This document shows positions 55,695 to 64,000 of a DNA stretch of 64,000 nucleotides, piece after piece; the stretch's first letter is position 1; the number at the start of each line of letters is the position of its first letter. The translations under genes were made by a program, and so were the position numbers. The DNA comes from Dolomedes plantarius (Eukaryota; Arthropoda; Arachnida; Araneae; Dolomedidae): positions 202,782,519-202,846,518 of the forward strand of contig OU015492.1 in assembly GCA_907164885.2 (NCBI GenBank), written 5' to 3'. The notes below the pieces were generated by a model that was not told where the DNA came from, searched no databases, and saw only the letters and a program-made list of their open reading frames with translations.

Positions 55695-57000
55695 TATTGG
55701 TATGATAAAGTTCAAAATTTAAAGTATTTAACCATTAAAAAAAATTTAAATATTTTAAACTCTTGATTTTATTTTTAACCGTCAAAATAACGGCGTTCAG
55801 TCTTTTTAGTAAGAAAAAAATTCCCGTCTTTCTAGTGTAAACTTCCCTCTACAACGTGCTGCAGCTTCCGCCTCCCTATATACTTTCTTCGCCTAGAAAT
55901 CCCAGCACTGAGAATGTGGAGAAAAGCACCACAAACCATAGCGGTAAGGCCCACCACTGCCATATCGCTATTAGCCCTTTTACCTTTATACCAGGTTCAA
56001 CCACCAAGGGCGTTAAAACCACTCGAAAATAGTCGTTTCGACAGAGAGAATAATTGTGTTCAACTTGTGCTTCAAAAGTTCAATCTGTGAGATCACTACA
56101 GTAGGAAAAATATATTAACAGCTCTTGGGAGCGTTTGCACCCCCAGAAAACGGCCGTTGATTGCCAAGGTTAAGCAGATATCCCTCGTGTTGCGATACTT
56201 CAATTAAAATGAACTAATTCTGTTGTTGTGTTGTGACTCATGCCCCTTGACCGACATTTTATTGTCAGTTCAAGTCCCTGGCGGCTATTGGGCGAAGTGG
56301 TGCGGATCCGGTTTTCCGGTTTTTAATAGCACCACAAGGGTCGGAGTCCGACTTGGCTAAAGGACCTGCTCCGTAATTTTGAACTGAGTTAAGTGGGGAG
56401 ACCAGAACACTTGACCCCGCACCTCCAGAGGTAAATTTGAGAACTTGGAGGACATTGCAACGGCGACAAAGTTTTTGTGCTCCAGCCGCCGTTAGTGTAT
56501 ACGTCAGTGGATTTGTCAGCGACCTTCATCGAACCAGAGATGTTGAGATCGCTGGCTCGCTGCATATGCCCACTATAGGAGTTAATTACCTAGAAACAAT
56601 GGATGCATGCATGGGTTGGAACAAGCAAGGAATACAACGCATTGACCTTAAACATACATTTATTTGATAACCCAAATTTCAATTAACTTGTCAGAGTTAT
56701 TAATATAACAATCCGTTTCATATTAACAATTTTAACCTAGAGAACCCAGAAGCAAAGGCAAACTACTGAGTCAAATATGATTTTTAGAGTCTATTGGGGA
56801 GGCACTTACTATAACGGATGTATGCAGCGATGATCGTAGCATCGGCGACCGGGACCCAGTATCATCTCCAGTGTAGGAACATCTTGGCGGGATATTCGCA
56901 CTTCTTCAAGGCTCTGGGGCAGACGAGAGTGTCTAACATCTAACTCTCAGGAACCCAATCTAAAATCCGTCTCCTTCTTTTCCAATTCCTTCCGTCCTTA
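55695..57000. other. No gene recognised; GC-balanced unclassified segment
   Basis: 56120-56670 has higher GC, with words such as GGCGGCTATTGGGCGAAGTG and CAGAGGTAAATTTGAGAAC and a 76-aa plus frame (56437-56667). It may be an unknown repeat or 3' end of a retroelement; no motif decides. Confidence 0.3.
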
Positions 57001-58029
57001 GCGGAGCTGTTGTCCGTTTACAGGGGGGGGGGGCATTCTGGCACGACCCTCACTTTCATTGGGCAGTGGGCTGTTTTTCTTTCAGTGGTTCCTGCCCCAA
57101 TTGGTTCTTTATTACACCGCCTCTGTCGCCTCTGTCCATAGTCTATGAAGTACCTCCCTCAACATAATTTTATTTTGCAAAACAACTTTGACCCTTCTCA
57201 TCTGACGTTTTTACTGAGGGCCATAAAATTTAGACTTCAGATCGCTATCACTGGCCACACCAACAGCTATTCTTCTATTTTTTATTGGTTTACAATCCTG
57301 TATTTACCCCTGCCTCTGCATCCTTTATAATACATTCTTTATTGGCCACACACCGTGGGGAATTATACCATTTTCACTTCTACACCCACCGGGCCACTGC
57401 GCCCTTAAACTAATTCTTCCTTTAACTAACGTAAACTGTTGAGCGAATTCATATTCAAAATATGTATTCTAATCGAACAGGGTCATTTGAGAGCGGTTCT
57501 TGCAGACGCGGAATCAAACGTCAAGATAAAACACTGATAAATAAGTAAGGACGGAATATCATTCGTATGCAATCTATAGACGGTGAAAATGCATAAATCT
57601 ACTTAGAATGCAAAGCTCCAAACACTGCTTAATTTGTGGGGAGAAAAGCTGAGCGAATTCGAAATTAAAGCGTGGCGGGTGTGTCTAACGTAGTTCTCTG
57701 ACAGCCGGCCTTGATGTTAGTGATACGTATATAACAGATTATAAGCAGTAATAAAGGTTTTAATGCTTTTAATAACCCGCTGCTTGATCATTATTCTAAG
57801 TTGATTAACGATTAGAGTGATGACTCAATCTGTCACTGCAATATTGCAAAGAGCTATGACTTCATATCAGTCACCCAGTATTTTTATAATATTCGTACTC
57901 AGAAATAGGAGCTGGCAGAGCTTGGCAGAGATTCTTACCATTAACACATTTTGAGCCCCTTTGAAGATTGTTAAAAATTTCAAAGTATAAAAGAAAATAC
58001 AATTTAAAAATAAATACATTTATTCAATA
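57001..58029. other. No gene recognised; G run and pyrimidine-rich segment
   Basis: An 11-base G run lies near 57023-57033. The pyrimidine-rich 57060-57420 vaguely resembles the tail after the Penelope-like fragment (37180-37600), but no protein motif supports this. The remainder is AT-rich. Confidence 0.3.
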
Positions 58030-59377
58030 CTAGCTGAAAACCCGCACTTCGCTACGGAGTACATTCAAATTAAATACAACGGTCAATGTATGCAATCAAT
58101 GCCAATATATATATCCTATATATAATAGCCGTTGTCTCTGTATGACACTTCCGGGCTGTACTCATCTTTCAATTGAAGCCCTCAGTAAACAAACAGCCGG
58201 TTATGCTTAAATTCAATTTCAGATGTGGATCAGAATTTTTCTTACCTAAAAAGAAATATATTCTCCATCAAATCACATTTGTTCAGCCTATTTTTCTATA
58301 AAATATTCAGAACTAAAAAAAATTGGATGTTTTTAGCTGTATATTTAACAGTTTTTTAAAAATCTGTTTACTTTTGCGATGAATTCTGAAAGTAAATAAA
58401 CTTGAATGTGAATGAATCGCGAAGTGAACTGTAAAAAAAGTTTTTAACTTTCATAAACTTTTTCCATTATGACGTCATTTTTAGTATTATGACGTCAAGA
58501 TGACGGGTTGGATGGCAGTCTACTACTCCAATCGCATGAAAAACTAAATAAATAAAAAATAATGAAAGGGTTTGCTTTTACAAGGTGTGGATTAAATGCA
58601 ATATTTTAGATAGTTCGGGATATTTTTTAACTTTCATATACTTTTTCCATTATGACGTCAAAATGACGGGTTACCTACTAGTATATATAATAAATACGAT
58701 GATCAATGTATGCAATTGATGTAAAAAGAACAAAAGATTATATTTATAAAAGAATCGTAAGGGATATTTTTATAAGCAAAATAATGTAGAAGAAAATAAT
58801 TCACATTAAATGTAATAGGACATACTAAAGAATATAGTACAGTTAATAAAGTACAGTTTGAGGAACATAATATCTTTTATTGTATTTTAATATTTTTTGG
58901 ATAATGTCCAATCGTCTGCCGCATTAGCAAGAAAAAAGAATATTTTTTTGTCTATTTAGTTGTTATGCACGTGACGATAAATATATTGAAAGTACCAGAA
59001 AAAGAAATCCCCTGATCAGCATTTAATAAATTAAATTCTAAAAATTAATCTTTAAAAATTCACCAAAAATCAAAAAATGAAGGTAAAGATTCGAAAAAGA
59101 TCTCATTTTAAAGGAATTTTTATGATCTTTCTCGTGATATAAATTTTATAACCCTGAAATTATTATTTTAAATGAAAACTTAAAAAAAGTTACTAAAACA
59201 GCTTAATTTAATTTTTAAAAAATCTAAGAAGAATTTTTCAAAACTCTTTCTTAGTGCACCCCTACACTATAAGAATCGCGATGCAAAATTTCAGCCTTTT
59301 AGGTCCAGCGGTTCGGTCTGTGCGTTGTATGTCAGTTAATGAGTCAGTGAGTTACGGAACTGTTTTATATAGATAGA
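58030..59377 (-). mobile_element. Helitron-like element H1, copy 5 (with nested insertion)
   Basis: On the minus strand it runs from TCTATCTATATAAAACAG (start at 59377, preceded by A) to CTAG at 58033-58030 followed by T. The CCGTAGCGAAGTGCGGG hairpin precedes the end. It is interrupted at 58114-58681 by another Helitron-like element within its TA tract. It also carries an extra segment (about 58786-58905) shared with copy 1. Confidence 0.7.
58114..58681 (+). mobile_element. Second Helitron-like element nested in H1 copy 5
   Basis: It starts TCCTATATATAATAGCCG after A (58113) and ends TTACCTACTAG before T (58682), with no target duplication. A repeated block AACTTTCATA(A/T)ACTTTTTCC plus ATTATGACGTCA occurs at about 58446 and 58629; TGACGTCA is a perfect palindrome near the 3' end. 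It is unrelated in sequence to H1. No coding content. Confidence 0.5.
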
Positions 59378-60684
59378 TTAATTCAAATTGCCTTCTCATT
59401 GTGTTTTGGTTACAATAAGAAGCTATAAACGCATGGGCTACTGATCAAATGACGTCCAAGCCACGGATGTTGTTCGGTTGCCCCCTTTAACCCTTTCAGG
59501 GGCAACAACCTGCCCCGTTTGCACGGTACAGATTTTTCCCCCGATTTTTTTAATCTAGAGAACCTTGAATTTTTTTACAATTAAAGGTTGCAAAATATTT
59601 TAACTTCCTTAAATTGCTAACAGATGGCATGGCTAACCATTTTTCTGCTAATTGAACTGGAATACATTGAATGCAAGTGAAAAAAAGACTTGATTTAGGC
59701 GTTTGCACTGCGCAAACGGCGCCTCTCAGAGGGTTAAAGGGCGAAATGCTGGCTCTCCCAGAGGGTTTCCCCCCAAAAATAGCCTTCAAAATTTGCGATA
59801 TGTAAGGATGAATGTCCTTTCCATGTTAGAGAAAGAACATATATAGATTTCAATATTAATTCTAATTAAAATAGAAATAATATTTTTTAAATGTAATTAC
59901 TTAGATCAGAATGTTCTTAGTTTATCTCAAAGGTACATCTCGATCTTTACATCTTAGAAATTTTTTTGTAATATCTGAGCTGTTAGCTTTCCGAGCATTG
60001 TCAAAATTGTTTTGTAATTATGGCAAGCCATTCAGTCTTCCCTGAGACATAGTGCTGCGATCGAAGTTTCTGATTTGCTTTCAGATATTAAAAGATCTAT
60101 GTAAACTTATTAATTGAAAGCAAATAAATTCAATATTCTATTCAGAAGTATGTGAAAAATTAACGGTAATAAAAGCCTAATCGTGGTTTTAGAATACTGT
60201 GGTGCAATTTTATTTGTAATCGGCTTTATGCCAAAATTTGATGAATATGTTTTTCTCAACGAAAAATTACTTCATTGGTAATTTCACGAGGAATTTAATT
60301 GTTACAGTTCTTGTCATTTTCCTCTAGATTCCTTTATTTCGTGTGTGTTCAAAGTATCAAATGTACAAACAGTTACAAATAATTTGATTGTTTCATATAA
60401 TTATTCAAAATGACAATTTAATACCAATTACATAGATAAATAAATTATATTATCTATAAATATATTTTTCAACCAAATTCGGATTCCATTGGTGTCTAGA
60501 GCCTGGTCAAAATGGACTTCGTGCTTCCCCTCCCCATCAGATAGTATTTATAAATTTGTTACTACCCCAATTTTAAAGTTATTTTGTAGTATGTGTGCGG
60601 TAATAATACTGAGCCAAAAGTATTTTCCCATTCTTCAAAAAATGTCATGCTACCAATTTCAAGTTATATAACTTTCTATTTAAA
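59378..60684. other. No gene seen
   Basis: AT-rich; frames of 60-79 aa without recognisable features. 59470-59780 is a slightly GC-richer patch with a GCGCAAACGGCGCC near-palindrome. Confidence 0.35.
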
Positions 60685-61352
60685 AACCAAGGTAATCGCA
60701 TGAGAGTTAGCGTAAGTACTCATTGGACCAATATATTTGTGTGTATTATATTATAATACACACAAATATATTGGTCCATGGTGTTTCTAATGCCTTAAAA
60801 GTGTTTTTTCTAAACCATTGTACAGACTTGGGTACTTCTTACATTGAAAATAATATTTTTTAAAGGGACATAAGCAAACAAAGTCATCTTTGAAAAAACT
60901 GACTTAGGCACTTCTCGTACCTAGCCACAGATATAATACACACAAATATATTAGTCCAATGAGTACTTACGTTAACTCCCATGCGATTACCTTGGTTTTT
61001 CAGATGCCTTAAAAGTGTTTTTTAAACCATTGTACAGACTTGGGTACTTGAAAATAATGTTTTTTAAAGAGACATAAGCAAACAAAGTCATCTTGGAAAA
61101 TACTGACTTAGGCACTTCTTGTACCTAGCCACAGATATAATACACACAAATATATTGGTCCAATGAGTACTTACGCTAACTCTCATGCGATTACCTTGGT
61201 TTATCCGATGCTTTAAAAGTGTTTTCTAAACCCTTGTACAGACTTGGGTACTTCTTACATTGAAAATAATATTTTTTAAAAGAGACATAAGCAAACAAAG
61301 TCCTCTTGGAAAAAAATTGACTTAGACACTTCTTTTACCAAGCCACAGATAT
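60685..61352. repeat. About 205-215-bp tandem array headed by a 55-bp perfect palindrome
   Basis: Three units share ATAATACACACAAATATATT, GCCTTAAAAGTGTTTT, TTGTACAGACTTGGGTACTT and AGACATAAGCAAACAAAGTC, with anchors at 60792, 61006 and about 61210. Units 2 and 3 also contain GAGTACTTACG(T/C)TAACT and ATGCGATTACCTTGG. In unit 1 this part is replaced by an inverted copy upstream (60685-60750). The junction forms a perfect palindrome at 60724-60778. Confidence 0.85.
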
Positions 61353-61893
61353 ATACGCATAAAAAGGACTATGAATAAAAGATTCACACAGTTTACTTTA
61401 CACTTAAAACATTACGGACCGTAGAAAATAAAACACATTTTTAGGAGATTAACAAAAATATTTCTTTGTATGAAATACAATCCAGTTTAATTAAAGCTCC
61501 ATGTAAACCCATGAAATTTTTAAGTTGGAGGTCCTTGACTTAATGCATTCGTGACAGGGGGGGGGGGATGTATTCTCTACTGCAATGTCTAATCCTATGA
61601 AAAGGAAGTCCAATTAATGAGGTACCGTGTAAGCACAAATTAACAAAAGGGGAACCGACAGCGGTGGTGCTTTTTGCAAAGATAAGAAACAAAGTATAAT
61701 GGCTGTACATAAAATAGTTACAAGTCTTCCAGGATAATGCTGTTGATGCCTAGCTTGTTATTGTTTGAGTGATAATTTTAAAAAAAACTTTGTTGTTTTT
61801 TAAAAGACTTTATGTATATCCCCGGCAACAATCAAGTTAATGACTCGATTCATAAGAAATCCTTATCTATAAAAAAAAAAAACATTTTACATG
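61353..61893. other. No gene seen
   Basis: AT-rich with a G run near 61558-61568. Confidence 0.35.
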
Positions 61894-62391
61894 TATAGAG
61901 AAATTAGCTCACTTCTACCCAGACTTGGGTGTATATAATTTGAAGTGGCACTGTAAATGAATTTGATACAAACACAGTTTATACATGAAACAAAGTTTAT
62001 TGAATTCGTTGCACATATAGAATTTGCTTTTACATCAATAAGCATACGTACTACTTGTACGGAATATATATATATTAGCATTCAATAAAAATATACTTTG
62101 CCAATACTCACAAACCAGCAGAGAGTCAAACCAGCAGTTCTGCCACGTACACTTTGGGCCCCCTAAGCACTAGCGCAGGATAGTACTGGAGCTGCATTCC
62201 TCGTAGCTCCCTATCGCTTATCTATCAACCTTAACAAACCTTTTTCAACCTTCACAACCTTTTTTATTAATGACGCTGCATGGTATTTATACTAAGCACG
62301 TGTGCCGAAATTAGCATATCTCAAGCAGCTTCTTTAATTTGTTCACTCAAAAGTTCGATTCTTGTGAATCGAATCTTGTGTATACCTTACA
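61894..62391 (-). mobile_element. Solo LTR, family L1, copy 3
   Basis: On the minus strand it starts TGTAAGGTATACACAAG and ends TCTCTATA. The flanking 4-mers CATG (61890-61893) and CTTG (62392-62395) match at three of four bases. It aligns throughout with 6596-7067 (about 498 versus 472 bp), including the TGTGAATCGAA hairpin region and the GTTGCACATATAGAATTTGC block. Confidence 0.65.
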
Positions 62392-62395
62392 CTTG

Positions 62396-63539
62396 TTAAT
62401 ATCGGTTATTAATCATTTGTTTTTATTTCGGATGAGGAACACAAGAGCGTTGAGTAAATCTATAGCAACTTCTGGCCATTTTCTGAAGGAGACATCTTCC
62501 TCGAAATTACATCCTAAACCTAATGGCGGAACTTTGATACCCACTTATTTAATATATCCATAATCTGAGAAGCGACGGGAATTTTTTAATAGTCATTACA
62601 CGCATTGCATTAAAACAGGATAGCCTCCAAGTGGGATAAACAAGTGGTTTTACTTATCAGCCATCCCTAGTCCCTCTGATCAAAATATCCCGTATGGACA
62701 TTCACTTCTGACTCACCAATAATTTAGGCTCGATTTGACAGAGCCGATGCAGATGAGGCTAGTGCCGTCAACGACATACAGCAAGATTCCGGAGAAGAAT
62801 CAAGAGAGAGAATAGTATCTATGCAAGTGACATACTTATTCAATAGGAGATTGAGTTTTTGGACGATATCCTTCAAGTTGGAGGATTGAGTTAGGTATTA
62901 TAAGTTACAGTTTATAATACCTAACTTAATAACCATCTTAATTTTATGGGTCAAATAATTTAAGTAGGATTAAGTCCTTATCAAGCAGTTATTTTTTTTA
63001 TTGGTTTCCCTTAATTCCAGAGATCCTGGTAATATGAACAAATAATAGTGTAAGGTAACCCACTTCAGTTAACAAGTTCTCCGAAGACATATTTCCATAA
63101 ACATTAATCCTTCTACCTACATATCGGAAGATAATTTAATTTTTTTACGTCACTTATTTCAGTCACTATCTTTTTCTCTCGAAGGAAATTCCTTCTTACA
63201 GGAATAATTTGGGACTGTAAAAGAAGCGAGATACCGTTTTTTCTTGAAAATATTAAGGTCCTGCCATTAGCGAAAGGTCTTGACAGTGAATTTCTTTAGC
63301 CGCAGGGAATCCTGTGAGCGACGTACCGAATTTAATTCCTGAAAGTAAGGTTGGTTCAAGGAAAAGTGGCGTTCATTGGCAGTGCCTCGCGACCCCCAAA
63401 AGAGGAGATTGCCCGTTCTCGTGCGTACCAAGAATATTTCATATTGATTAGTTCTAAAAAAAAGAGCTTATCTATAATTAATCATTTTGGGGTGTCTCGG
63501 GTAATGATAATTCTAATTGGCAATGTAGTATCAGGCGCC
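62396..63539. other. No gene recognised
   Basis: A short inverted pair (TTAGGTATTATAAGT near 62890 and its reverse near 62912) is the only structure noted. A 63-aa plus frame ends at 63542 without recognisable motifs. Confidence 0.35.
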
Positions 63540-63549
63540 TGAAGCTAGA

Positions 63550-63905
63550 GACTGTCTGATACTAAGCGGCCTTTCCTGAGTGACGGGTGCACCCCCAAGC
63601 GGCCACGAGGGGAAAAGGGCAGTGGAGAATTGGCAGAGCAAGAGGTAGCAGCCCCAGCGTGTAGGTTGGCGGCTTTGTAACGATCCCTCGGCGCCATTCT
63701 CAGTCAGCTAGTAATACTTTTAGCGAGTAGGCAGAGAGTATCATCACAAAGCTCCACAGAGCTTCTGCTGTGAGCGGATTATTTTCATTCTTTGTTCCAT
63801 CTATATGTATATATGTGTGTGTCAAGAAAATAAACGTCTTTCATCCGAATGGTGCCTCTTCATTCAGTGAAAGAACTGAAACGACTAATTGTACTATTAC
63901 AGGCA
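63550..63905 (+). repeat. LTR-like block near window end
   Basis: It may start at TGTCTGATACTAAGCGGCC (63555). It is GC-rich at first and then has AATAAA at 63828-63833 followed by CGTCTTTCATCC, resembling the R/U5 side of an LTR, and could end at ATTGTACTATTACA (about 63902). No matching target duplication was found. The sequence continues to the window edge, so an internal region or a second LTR could lie beyond. A host 3' end is the alternative. Confidence 0.35.
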
Positions 63906-64000
63906 ATATGCGTGAATTTAAGGGTCAACTCTAGACTGTGCTGTTAGCATATTGAATTTACCGCAGAAGGGTGGAAACTCGTCTATCTAAGTCCTCTAAA

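Overview
This window looks like a stretch of a large, AT-rich arthropod nuclear genome, most likely a spider. It is dominated by old transposable elements, with no intact multi-exon gene visible. The eukaryotic call is direct: tRNA-derived SINE-like sequences, Tc1/mariner, Tigger, Helitron-type, Penelope-type and LINE fossils, long (TA)n tracts, and a 500-base run of N that is an assembly gap. The spider assignment is inference, based on how the Tc1 transposase C-terminus and the mariner-type fragments look. There is no bacterial or phage organisation.

Layout. 1-7,100: the 3' end of a Helitron-like element, a foldback-like repeat pair, a Tigger fossil (2852-4924) split by a solo LTR (3846-4427), a mariner fossil with about 270-bp inverted ends (5214-6468) split by a hAT-type MITE (5623-5937), and a second copy of the same LTR. 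9,700-11,760: a LINE fossil (RNase H region) carrying a TTAA-flanked MITE and a hAT-type MITE. 12,340-12,750: a CpG-richer block containing the best candidate for host coding sequence, a possible first exon (12648-12723) ending at a GTGAGT donor. 14,800-20,400: another hAT-type MITE, a pogo-like MITE and three tandem arrays (about 62, 95 and 120 bp units). 22,900-33,100: dispersed repeats, SINE-like sequences and microsatellites. 33,300-37,200: a Helitron-like element, a 402-bp tandem repeat running into the gap, and a Penelope-type GIY-YIG fragment. 39,400-48,200: a Tc1 fossil, hAT-type MITEs (one with a Tourist-like MITE nested inside) and two more Helitron-like copies. 49,200-55,700: (TA)n tracts with a tRNA-SINE, an LTR-like block hit by an internally deleted mariner, a complete but inactivated mariner (52637-53936) and a Helitron carrying an ORF relic. 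58,000-64,000: a Helitron-like copy with a second Helitron-like element inside it, a palindrome-headed tandem array, a third solo LTR and an LTR-like block.

No pathway or operon can be described. What the window does show is insertion order: at least six cases where one element sits inside another with recognisable target-site duplications, so relative ages can be read from sequence alone. All coding relics are broken by stops, frameshifts or deletions. Nothing here is convincingly a new kind of biological system. The strongest leads are the compact Helitron-like family, the atypical mariner with D...41...E spacing, the MITE-within-MITE, the satellite at the gap, and the candidate first exon.
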